Shown here one piece after another: positions 10,888 through 20,648 of a stretch of DNA of 64,000 bases. Below the pieces are notes generated by a model. That model saw only the letters and a program-made list of their open reading frames with translations, searched no databases and was not told the origin of the DNA. The position numbers were made by a program, and so were the translations under genes. This DNA comes from Tigriopus japonicus. Taxonomy: Eukaryota; Arthropoda; Copepoda; Harpacticoida; Harpacticidae. The stretch is taken from contig JAAGOF010000046.1 of the NCBI GenBank assembly GCA_010645155.1, positions 826,921 through 890,920 of the forward strand, in the 5' to 3' direction. How positions within the stretch are numbered: position 1 is the first letter of the stretch; every line of letters starts with the position of its first letter.

Positions 10888-13800
10888 CTAGATGTAAAAA
10901 AAATGAAATCATAAATTAACAATTTTAATTAGCAACAACAACGTTAACAAGCAATTATTCAGACTTCGATAAAAACGAAAACAATATACAGTCAGGAGCA
11001 AAAGTATTCGTAACCTCGAAAATTTTATTGATTTTTAAATGATACTCGATTTTTGAAAAATACATTTAAGAACCATTTTGCTCCTTAGTTATTCTTTTAT
11101 CATTTAAAAGCTATGATACTTTTCTTTTTAAAAATTTACAAGATTTTGGTTAAAAAACTGCTCAGAACATGTTTTAGACCAAGAGCAAAAGTATTCGTAA
11201 CATTTTGTCAATAGTTTATTGAATGCCCTTTTTGCTGAATTACACTTAAGAGACGTTTTTTATAATCATTTACAACATTTTTACATACATCTGAAGGAAT
11301 GTTAGCCCATTCTTCATAACAGATTTGCTCCAGTTCGTCAATTGTCTTTGGACGTCTTGCACGAATACGGACTTTTAGTTCTCTCCAAAGGTTTTCAATT
11401 GGATTAAGGTCCGGATTCATGGAGGGCCAGTCCAAGACCTTAATCTGATTGTCCTTCAACCATTTCTTGACCAAAATGCTGTTGTGCTTAGGGTCGTTGT
11501 CGTGCTGGAAGACGAACTGTCGACCAAGCCAAAGTTTCCGCGCTGAACTCTGGAGATTCTCAGCCAAGATATCCCGATAGTCTTCTTTTTTCATTGTCCC
11601 ATGAATTCTCACGAGGTTACCGGTGCCTTTGGCGAAAAAGGAGCCCCATAACATGATCGATCCTCCACTGTGCTTGACCGTAGGGATGGTGTTTTTTTGG
11701 ATGAAACGCTTCTCCTTTACGTCGCCAAATCTTTTGAACATTGTTGTGACCAAAAAGCTCAACCTTTGTCTCATCTGACCAAAGAATCTTAGACCAAAAG
11801 TCACTTGTCAAGGTAGTACTTCTTGGCAAATTCCAAGCGAGCCTTCAAGTGTCTATCCTTGAGCAAGGGAGTCTTCCGTGGGCGACAAGACTTCAATCCT
11901 GCTTTGTGAAGTGAGCGAGCAACAGTAAACCTCGAGATGGACAATCCATTTTCACTGAGACTGTTCCAGATGTCCTTGACCGTTGTTCGAGGATTATTTG
12001 TGACCTCTCTGACAATCTTCCTCTCAAGTCTGGCTGACAGTTTCCTTGGACGACCGGATCTTGGGAGGTTCTCAACCGTTCCGTTCTTTTGTGCCTTCTT
12101 CACGACGTACTGAATCGTTGAAATCGGGATGTCCAGAAGCTTCGAAATGGCTCTGTAGCCCTTGCCTCCATGATGAAGACTTACTATCTTCAACTTCAAG
12201 TCCTTGTCGAGCTCCTTGACCTTGGTCATGATTGGCTGACTGTGAAGCAATTGTTTAATTCCGTAAAACTTATAAGATCCAAGAAAGATCTAGAAAATCT
12301 TGGAAAAAGAAGACTAAATGACTTTTCTCCGGCTTGTCAGAATGTTCTACATCTTTCGATCAATTTTTTCTGATGAAAAATCTGTTTATAAACCTATTTT
12401 GTTAACTTTTTTGCGCGTTACGAATACTTTTGCACTATCTAAAATTTTATTTTTAATAATTAAAAGTTAGTTTCAGACATTTTTATAAAACTATTGCGGG
12501 AAACTGGTATTATTCTTAATCGGAAAAAATATTACATTCTTACAAACTTCTTAGCATAGTATTTAATTGGATATAAAGGATTTTCTGGTTTTCTCGTCAC
12601 GTTACAAATACTTTTGCTCCTGACTGTATAGCGGTACTTAGAGCAATGGTCAGGAATAACATGGCTGTCAGGAATCTATTTGAAAAATTAAATGAGCAAA
12701 AGGGTGCGAAGGTCCACAATTAAAAACCAAAAGAACTAGAGGTCGCAAGTACATGATATGGGAGTCCCACTATTATGGACTTTCTCGATGTCACTACGAT
12801 CCACTATCAATCACACGTGGCCTACGGCCACTATTTTTCCACTCCGAGTTTACCGGGTGTTCGAAAAGAAAAGGAACACGTGACTGTATCATTTAAAAGA
12901 TTTAACCGAAATCGAATATGAGTCTCACCTTCATTGAATAAGATTTGCCAAACACTTGGTGCGAATTGCCAAAAACAGCATTTTCTGCTAGTTCAATGTT
13001 TAGGTATCTCCTTCCGGAGATTTGGAAAATGCCTATTAAAGGGAATAAAAACACACGTATCTCAAAGTTTGCGATATGTCGGATCATTTGGAGCCTTGTA
13101 CATTTTTGTGAAATCAACTATTCCCGAGCTATGGACTTGGTTTGCTTTTGCGCTTCTTTTGAATACATCGGGAAGAAAAGAGTGATTTCGGCCGAAACTT
13201 TGGCGGAAAATTTTGTGCCTGTTTAGGTAAAGGTGCGGGTACACGACACATTTTTCATCGCAGTTTGAGGTGAAGTTTGACATCACAGATGTACAATCTC
13301 GCAACTTCTTCTGGAGAACACCTCACTTGCTAATGGAAAAATGTATCAGTGACTTTGAAGTGTGTCTCGATCTGCGATATAAAACGTGTAGTGTAATCTA
13401 GCCTTAATGGCTAAAAATTGAAAGCAGACATGCGCTTTAAAAATGGAATTAAATATCGAAATCGATGTACCTTTTTTTGTTCAAAGTTTATTGAAAAGGT
13501 TTTTTCTCTCTTCTTAATTTGTTTTTTTAACTTTTTTAAAGCATCAAAAAAGCTTGTGTTGGTTCAGATTTACAAAATAGAAGAATCAAAAAGAAATCAT
13601 ATTTAGATGAGCTGGTTTTACGGTTAGGTTTTGTGGCCAACTTTTCTAAATGATGAAAATCTAAACGTGGTTCTATTGTCGCCTGTCAATTCTCAACCAA
13701 TATCTGAAAGAACTTTTTATACATAAATTCCAGGCACAATTAAACCAAGAAGCACTGAATTTCTGGAGTTGGAGGCTAACGATGCGAATTTTGATTTCCA

Positions 13801-15133
13801 GTAGGATTGGTTCAATTGTGTTCTTTGGCAAACGAGACCTTGCTTGTATTGAGTTAACTGAAAGCTTGAACACTCCTTGTTTTGAGTTGTACATGTGTCA
13901 TGCACTGTTTTGGCCTTTCTCTCTTTCTATTCTCTGTCCATTGAATGGTATTCATTCCAAGAAGTCTACTTACTGACCTATGCCTTCTCTTTCTTTTAAT
14001 CACGAGCAAAATAAATCAGGTTACGAATCCCACTGTGTATTTCAATTTTTATGTCAATCGAAAGCCGAAGTGAAAAGTTATGCCTTCCTAAACTTATGGA
14101 CTGAAGAGGGCATAGAATGAATGTGTTCGCCCTTTTGTGGTAAAACTATCCCCAGAAAAGGGCTCATTCATTCATTTTCGGTAGGATTTGCACTGAACTT
14201 TGAGAGAGCATAACTTTTGACTCCGACGTTCGATTGAGCTGAAAATTTAAACATGTATTCTAGTCAACGAAGGCAAGGCCTCATTTGCAGAAGAAGACCG
14301 CAATTAATTTGATCTTACTGGAAATCATAATTCTTTTTGTTAGCCTTCCAATCCAGAGAAATTCAGTGGTTCTTGATTAAACCAAGAACCACTGTACTTC
14401 AGGAGAGATTTAAAAAAACACTTTGGGTACGATCATTGTACTTAAATATGTAGTTTTCGCAACACATAGGTACTTTCCTCTGTTGAATTTTCATTGTTCT
14501 GATTGGACCCAAGGTGTATTTTGAAAGTGATATTGGCTTGATCCATCCTTGATTAAACGTACCTCCCAGAAATATATTGACGATAACTGCAGTCGATGGA
14601 CAAGGCAAACAAAAATGGCTGTGGAAAAAGAAGAAGCAAGATTCCCCCAAAATATTTGAAACAACGGTGATAGCACTGTTTCCTCTCGATATCCGGTATT
14701 AAAGGGGATAAACGATTAATGGATCTTGACATCTTAGTGAGAGATTCACTCGAACTATTCAAGACGAAGATGATTCGAACAGACATCAAAAGTAAAGCAC
14801 TGTTCATCGCCACCAAGGCCATCATATCAGTTGCTGACAAGCCACATTTCATTAAACGGGCGCTAAGGAAAATAGATGTTTGAATTAATAGCGGTTTTGT
14901 TATACAACTTATAGTTTAACTTACATTGCGTCCAATGAAGATATGCCGTAATGAAACTCCATTACCAAGTTCAGGACCGAAAACGGGATCAACAGAAACA
15001 AGGTATAAAACAATAAGGCGCAAACGAAATGTCTCCGACTTTGTTTAAAGATAAGTCCATCCTTGCTTGCGATCACTTGGCAAGGAAATCCACTCAGTTT
15101 GGCTAATAGAGGAAAAAACTGGCGTGTTTGCAT
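10128..15133 (-). CDS. Gustatory-receptor-like 7-TM chemoreceptor B (GR-B), 3 exons
   Basis: The predicted product is a 422-aa paralogue of GR-A with the same membrane chemoreceptor role. Coding exons are 15133-14925, 14862-14563 and 10887-10128. Both introns are phase 2, at positions homologous to those of GR-A. Shared landmarks include SLDAIARLM against GR-A ILDVFNTWR at the first junction, WFLVGLT at the second, GRLVFDECA before helix 5, and LNYSS shortly before TYFIVLLQF (403-411). It differs by a serine-rich loop at about residues 220-253. Intron 2 is about 3.7 kb because it holds a Tc1 element and a MITE-like repeat. The reading frame is intact, so the gene could work if that intron is removed normally. 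The start ATG follows CAAA. Confidence 0.85.
10989..11014 (+). repeat. Tc1 outer terminal inverted repeat (left)
   Basis: Matches the reverse complement of 12601-12626 with a single visible mismatch (CG against TG type change within GTATTCG/GTATTTG). Confidence 0.9.
11182..11201 (+). repeat. Tc1 inner direct repeat (left)
   Basis: Second copy of the core AGCAAAAGTATTCGTAAC, in the same orientation as the outer left end and about 170 bases inside it. In IR/DR elements such copies are transposase binding sites. Confidence 0.8.
11208..12229 (-). pseudogene. Tc1 transposase, two frameshifts
   Basis: Encodes a DD34E transposase that would cut and paste the element. The order is a paired-like helix-turn-helix region with GRPRK (minus, 12229 to about 11805), then the catalytic part. 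WSDETKVELFG holds the first Asp, QHDNDPKH the second, and NPIENLWRELK the Glu, with 34 residues between the second Asp and the Glu. The first frame change is near 11800, where the first frame reaches LDK and stops while FWSKILWSDET continues in another frame. The second is near 11693-11699, at a run of seven A on the coding strand; one A fewer would rejoin HPK to NTIPTVK. All catalytic residues survive, so the damage is recent and limited to indels. Confidence 0.92.
12417..12436 (+). repeat. Tc1 inner repeat (right)
   Basis: Inverted copy of the inner left repeat, reading GTTACGAATACTTTTGC, about 165 bases inside the right end. Confidence 0.78.
12601..12626 (+). repeat. Tc1 outer terminal inverted repeat (right)
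   Basis: Reads GTTACAAATACTTTTGCTCC and then TGACTG, followed by the TA duplication. It is the partner of 10989-11014. Confidence 0.9.
13228..13407. repeat. MITE-like element (about 180 bp)
   Basis: The ends form an imperfect inverted repeat of about 27 bases: TAAAGGTGCGGGTACACGAC at the left, and TTAAGGCTAGATTACACTAC as the reverse complement of the right end. The interior has no coding capacity. The size, non-coding content and paired ends suggest a miniature inverted-repeat element. I cannot confirm copy number or a target duplication. It lies inside GR-B intron 2. Confidence 0.5.
14364..14394. repeat. Perfect 12-bp hairpin
   Basis: CAGTGGTTCTTG (14364-14375) and its exact reverse complement CAAGAACCACTG (14383-14394) surround a 7-base loop. 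It lies in GR-B intron 2, about 170 bases from exon 2. A diverged copy of the loop, right arm and flank sits at 13739-13768. Confidence 0.7.
14563..14862 (-). CDS. GR-B exon 2
   Basis: Encodes residues 70-170 with helices 2 and 3. The acceptor is TTTTCCTTAG and the donor is GTACGT. It is nine bases shorter than its GR-A counterpart and in the same phase. Confidence 0.82.
14925..15133 (-). CDS. GR-B exon 1
   Basis: Encodes residues 1-69 plus two bases of codon 70, with helix 1 near residues 36-58. The donor is GTAAGT, and the 62-base intron that follows is the counterpart of the 73-base intron in GR-A. Confidence 0.8.
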
Positions 15134-15669
15134 TTTGACTTCTGCCTTGCAACTACGTCATTTGAAAATATAATGTTGGACGAAAAATATGGCGGCCCCA
15201 TATTTTAATGGGGGGAAATTAGATAAATTTTACGCCCTTTGAATAAACCTCATCAAGAAGTTGAAGCTACCATCATTACGATCAAAGTAAACAAGAAAAT
15301 TGAAGAAGAGAAAGACTTTACAGGCAATTACAGGGAATGCAAATAACTTTGTATAGTTGTTTACCAACGCCGGTGGTTATTTTTTTTGTTTAAGTGTTTG
15401 ATCAAATGCCAAGACTTCTAAGTACGATTTTTAATGGAATAGTGTCACAATAAAGATATCTTGTGAATATGTACTGCACGCGTATCTCCTTAGATCGCTA
15501 ATCAATTGTTCGTATCCCTGAATAATCCGGAGGACGCTCGGAAGAACTACACGAGCTCACGGTTGTACATAGACTATATTCTGATAACTAGTTTACATGT
15601 CAGGGTTACTAAAATCAGGGTTACTCGATCCGCCTCCATGCCTCCCGACATTCAAGGCCATCTCCGATA
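15134..15669. other. Upstream flank of GR-B to assembly gap
   Basis: AT-rich DNA that probably includes the GR-B promoter. No clear TATA box or other gene is seen. At its end TCAGGGTTACT is repeated 16 bases apart (15600-15610 and 15616-15626), just before the gap. Confidence 0.5.
15617..15638 (+). repeat. 22-bp direct repeat, left of gap
   Basis: Begins AGGGTTACTCGATCC and is identical over 22 bases to 16171-16192, the first bases after the gap. Confidence 0.95.
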
Positions 15670-16170
15670 NNNNNNNNNNNNNNNNNNNNNNNNNNNNNNN
15701 NNNNNNNNNNNNNNNNNNNNNNNNNNNNNNNNNNNNNNNNNNNNNNNNNNNNNNNNNNNNNNNNNNNNNNNNNNNNNNNNNNNNNNNNNNNNNNNNNNNN
15801 NNNNNNNNNNNNNNNNNNNNNNNNNNNNNNNNNNNNNNNNNNNNNNNNNNNNNNNNNNNNNNNNNNNNNNNNNNNNNNNNNNNNNNNNNNNNNNNNNNNN
15901 NNNNNNNNNNNNNNNNNNNNNNNNNNNNNNNNNNNNNNNNNNNNNNNNNNNNNNNNNNNNNNNNNNNNNNNNNNNNNNNNNNNNNNNNNNNNNNNNNNNN
16001 NNNNNNNNNNNNNNNNNNNNNNNNNNNNNNNNNNNNNNNNNNNNNNNNNNNNNNNNNNNNNNNNNNNNNNNNNNNNNNNNNNNNNNNNNNNNNNNNNNNN
16101 NNNNNNNNNNNNNNNNNNNNNNNNNNNNNNNNNNNNNNNNNNNNNNNNNNNNNNNNNNNNNNNNNNNNNN
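15670..16170. other. Assembly gap (501 N)
   Basis: A run of N. Because the same 22-mer lies on both sides, the true content may be a tandem repeat or the gap may be partly artificial. Any open frame across it is meaningless. Confidence 0.99.
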
Positions 16171-16192
16171 AGGGTTACTCGATCCGCCTCCA
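16171..16192 (+). repeat. 22-bp direct repeat, right of gap
   Basis: Second copy of the 22-mer, starting exactly at the first base after the N run. Confidence 0.95.
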
Positions 16193-19100
16193 GTACTTCT
16201 TAAAGTACCTCAAATTTTAACTACCTCACATACTAACTAACTTAAAACCACTAAAACCAACGTATTTTCTCAAACCATATTAATAGATATTGAAAGGGTC
16301 ACTGATTATGAATTGAAGCGAAATTTGATCAAAATCCATCAAGCAGATAATGTATTACGAGTATCATCACTTCAAACATTCGAATTGCACTAAATAATCC
16401 TCTGCAGCAATAAAATTAAAGCAATTGCCAAGACATTAAATATACTTTTTGCGTACGTTCCAAATCTATTGCAGATCTGTGCATATTCAAAAATAGTTCA
16501 AAAGTACAACGAATTTTCGTTTCAAATAGTGCTGCAATTTTTTAAACAAAAATTTTTGTTTTGCGACGCAATTTATGTTATAACTTTACAGAATCATAAA
16601 ACACCAAAAAATATCGTTTGCTTTTGCAACATTGAATTTAAAATACTTGAACTACTTGGAAATGTACGCGTTCACAAAATATCTTCATTATTATTCTCTA
16701 ACACTGAAAAGTGTCTTGAGAATTCTTGGCATTTGAGCAAACACTTTCCTAAAGCACAGCTAACACCATGCAAAGGTTAACAAGCTTCCATTTATACGTA
16801 TGTCTGAACGTAATTGTAAATTGGAACTGAATAAACCTTAGGTAATTGTAAAGTGTTTTACGTTCCCATTTTAATTGATAAACTTGGGAGAAGCACCAAG
16901 TTGCTGGTTGTCACCCGGAAAAAACAAGTCATACTCTGGCTAGCCATTCTTGCTTTCATGGATTCGATTCTAGGTCTCGCCTACCCAATCTTGTATAATG
17001 AAGGACGATGAATGGCGTCCACCCAACAGGAACACCCACCAGCATCGATAAAACCATTATCACATTAGCTAATTGTTTTACTAAAGCATGTCCAAGGAAA
17101 GTCTTCTAAACATAAGCATTATTGTAATAAAGTCAGAGTGGAACGTAAGAACCGTATGAACACTGTATATTTAAAACGTTGATGCTTATTCTTACCCCCA
17201 AAGACGCTAAATTTTAGTCGGAGCATGTTTGTTAGTTTTCTAGTATTAGGATTTATTCTAATAATTAGTGGTCTATTAACCAACGTGGACAATCTTGCTT
17301 CGAAAAAAATCGTGACTCGCTTGCAAAAGTGGCGCAAGTCTACCCTGAATAATCACGCAACCTTGATTGATGTTTGTTGTCTAGAACTAGAGGTTTCCCT
17401 GAACGGGTGCAACTTGTCCGTCACGTTACAATTTCAAAGTCTTTAAATGAACGTAAAAATACAACGTTTGATCTAAGCATAGGGAAAGCGAACCTACTTA
17501 ATACTCGAATGATACTAGTAGTGTTGGTAGTAATCGAAACGTATTCTTTGAGTTTAGCACCGTTGCATCACCCAAGTGTGACGAAAGGTTTGGCGTTCCA
17601 TCATGGAATTGGATCAATCGGTCACACGTGGTTAGAGGGGTCCTTTGTGTGAGTACGAGTCTCCAACTGCAATGTCCAGCCAATCGAAAGGGCGAGGCTT
17701 GAACCATTGGTGACAGAACTGACACCGGTCATCGTTTGGTCGTCCGAAACAAAAGGGGAAATCACATTATTTCTTGTTGATTGACTTTCCCGGTTTTTCC
17801 ATTGTTCAAGCCTCGCTTCACAAACCCAGAGAGTGAGAGTCCCCAAAATGATCTGCACAATCTGGAAACGTATGGAATAATGGATTGGGATGGATAATTG
17901 ACACGAGCTGATTTTCCGTTAATGATCCAAAGAACCATTCAAGTGGACCACATTGGGCAACGTCTTTCCTCCCAAAATGAGACAAGCCGCATTTCGGCTC
18001 AAATTATGAGAATGGACCATCGGCAAATTTTTAAAAGACCACCCATGGTGCGCTAAAGATAGGGAGAAGATAAAGACAGGCCCCTCTTTACTTGAAAGAT
18101 GATGTTTGCACCCGGAGCGAGAATTTTCAGGCCCATCAAAGAGGCTCTGATATGTAGAGAGCAGGTTTTTATGTGAACAGATATTGTAACGCTTTTCTTT
18201 AACACAAATTTAAAAAGGAGCAAAAGTTGTTCGACACCATAGTTGAGAAATGATTTTTTTATAGAATGCCAGTTCACTTTTCTAATGCAAAAGGTAACCA
18301 TGGGTTGGGCTTTCAATTCAAGCACACTTGAGTTGTTTTCCAAAAAAAATCGGGATGAAAATACAATTTCAATTTAGAAAAATAACATATTATTTCCAAA
18401 GGAGAATTTCATTTCAAGATACGAGTGTGTTTGCTAAAATGTTGCTCCAAGAACATTCCATTGATAATTGCGACACTTCTTTGTTTGGCATAATTTTACT
18501 TCCGTACTTTCACCGACAGGATGGTTTGCGAAATCAACATTTTCATCCAAGCTGTTATTTTGGGATTTATTTGTTGTTTTTTATAAGAACAAATTTACAC
18601 ACTCATCTGGAATTTTACTTTTTGTCTTATTTTTATGCCACTGAAAGATTTTCAAATAATCAAAATGAATAATGATGAAGTAAGATCAGGAGTATGGAAA
18701 AGGGGTCGAATTTAGAAATTTGATATTTAATTTTTCCCTGGAACTTGTGTAAAATGGTTCACCATAATTGATAATGTAATGTTGTTCATTTAAATGCGAA
18801 ATGACGATGGACGTAAAATTTTAAGCTTTCTGACAAACAAGTACAAATTTTGTCTATAACCTGCCCCTGTTTGATGCCAAATAATTTCCCTTAAAATTTT
18901 GGTCTCTGATGAGGGCAGTTGGCCGTCGAGCTCAGATAGCTTGGTGGAAAATATGAAATAGAAACGTACACGAGTGGGCCATGCAAATATAATTTTAAGG
19001 AGGTGAAAATGCTTGCCATTCACGTGGGAATACAATGGACGTTGGCTTGGGTGGTTTTATGGACGATGGTAGACTCGAGTTATGAGCTTGAAGTGAGGGT

Positions 19101-20298
19101 CTTCCTCTAAAACACATGATGAGTTCGGCCATGAAGCATTTGTTATTTACTCGAGAGTGGTTTCTTGACAGGCTTGTTTTGCATTTGAAAGAACTGCCAA
19201 TTAAGTGGCATGAAGAACATTTCCATGATTTGCAATGCATTTTTGCACAATCCTACACCTGAAAGGGAATGCAACTCTATGGCTATGGTATACAATTTGA
19301 GCTCTTCAAAGACGTGAAGGCTCTTTTAGTAAGCGACACTTTTAACGAAGTGACCAAATGGCTATTTATTGCACGAATTTCCACACAGGAAAAGGCGTTT
19401 TTGAAATATGCTCCCGTACTTTTAGTCATATCAAAATATTGTAATTTATTTCTTTAATAATGATGGGGTGCATCCTTTAATTTCAAATGACGGAAGGCCA
19501 TTCCCATTTGGAGATTTCGAAAGATGCTTCTGCAGTCATTAGGTTCACTTGTAGGTATAAATTAAAACTTGAAATACGATCAAAAATTGAACCCACTCAT
19601 TAGTGAAAAGCAAATAGTAAAAAAATGACCTGTACTTCCTATTGGCTACCCAAATCGTTTGGCACAATTTTATAAAATGTCATCCTATCCTATCAAAATA
19701 CCAATTATTTGCTTTGTTCAAAAAGTATTTCTTTCAAAGGAGCTTGTTCGCATCAAAAGAAACAAAAATGTAATCATTATCAAGGCACTGATCAATTACG
19801 ATCGTCCACCACAAATGACTCTCGTCACGATTTAGAGTGGGGAATGTGTTGGACTTCAAGCCATTTCTCGTTCCCTGTTAGGTGATACTCTCGGACGAGC
19901 CAATGGACTTGGATAGGCAGATGTCGCTTGTGATGACTTGAATTTGTCTCCTATGCCAGGACGAGACAGGCTGCAAAACGGCGCAACTTATTCTTTTCCT
20001 CCATCCACACACTTGGCCAAGAGGGCCAACCGGTCTGAGATTCGATTCCCAGTGGCGGCACCTATGGAAACGGGGCGATCGTCACGTCCTCAGGCTGTGA
20101 GACCACGAGGGATGCAGACGAAGAGGCGGCGATTCTCGCGCTCTTGAAATCAAGTTGGGACAGTTTTACAGCAAGATCTTGTTAGTCGGCAAAGTTTTTA
20201 ACTTCTCAAGTGTCTTCATTACGATCCCTGGTGGGTTTTGATTCGTTGAATCATCATCTAGTGAAAGTGTCAAGCAAAATGTTGTTTTGAGGCTGGGC
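16193..20298. other. Intergenic and 5' region of the T-box gene
   Basis: No coding exon is recognised. The DNA is AT-rich to about 19.8 kb and then becomes less AT-rich toward the T-box gene. The 5' UTR and promoter of the T-box gene should lie in or beyond this stretch. A 3-codon upstream reading frame sits at 20279-20290. The open frame near 19938-20147 has no known motif and may be 5' UTR. Confidence 0.5.
20279..20290 (+). promoter_or_regulatory. Minimal upstream ORF (ATG TTG TTT TGA)
   Basis: A three-codon reading frame ends 8 bases before the chosen T-box start at 20299. If it lies in the mature 5' UTR it could lower initiation at the main ATG. Whether it is transcribed as UTR is not known. 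Confidence 0.35.
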
Positions 20299-20648
20299 AT
20301 GCCATTGATTTGTGACAATATGGCGTTTCATCCACCTCCATCGTCACTAATGCCCAATATGAGGCTGATGCATCCGCCCACATCTATGGGGGCGGGGGTG
20401 GCTCCTCCTGGAGCCTTTTCCCTCTCCTCAGGGATGACAGGCTTGCCCCCACCTTCGTTGGCCCAAAGTTACCCGGGATTGTTTGCCAGAAATATTTTTG
20501 CAGGGTTCCCTCAAAGACATCCGGGACCTTTGCTGGAACCTAAGGATGATGGAGTTAAAGACGATCCCAAAGTGACGTTGGAAATGAAGGAGTTATGGGA
20601 AAAGTTCTCTAGTTATGGCACGGAGATGGTGATCACCAAAAGCGGAAG
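20299..20648 (+). CDS. omb: omb exon 1
   Basis: Encodes residues 1-116 plus two bases of codon 117: the MAFHP motif at residue 8, a Pro/Met-rich N-terminus, and the start of the T-box ([16 protein letters not shown] through TKSG). The donor is GTAAGA, phase 2. Confidence 0.95.

Larger units (their letters stand above)
10989..12626 (-). mobile_element. Tc1-family DNA transposon (1638 bp) in GR-B intron 2
   Basis: The ends are inverted repeats starting CAGTCAGGAGCAAAAGTATT, flanked on both sides by TA (10987-10988 and 12627-12628), the Tc1/mariner target duplication. Each end also has a second, inner copy of the core AGCAAAAGTATTCGTAAC (11182-11201 and 12417-12436), giving the IR/DR layout known from Sleeping Beauty-like elements. 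The transposase runs on the same strand as GR-B. Length and layout fit a full element, but the transposase is frameshifted, so it is non-autonomous now. Good end conservation suggests fairly recent insertion (inference). Confidence 0.93.

Noticed and set aside
15506..16240. Open frames across the N run
   Set aside because: They are made of unknown bases and carry no information.
17225..17446. Plus open frame with a hydrophobic start and a QF end, resembling a receptor tail
   Set aside because: It lacks the TYhhhhhQF signature and any matching exon.
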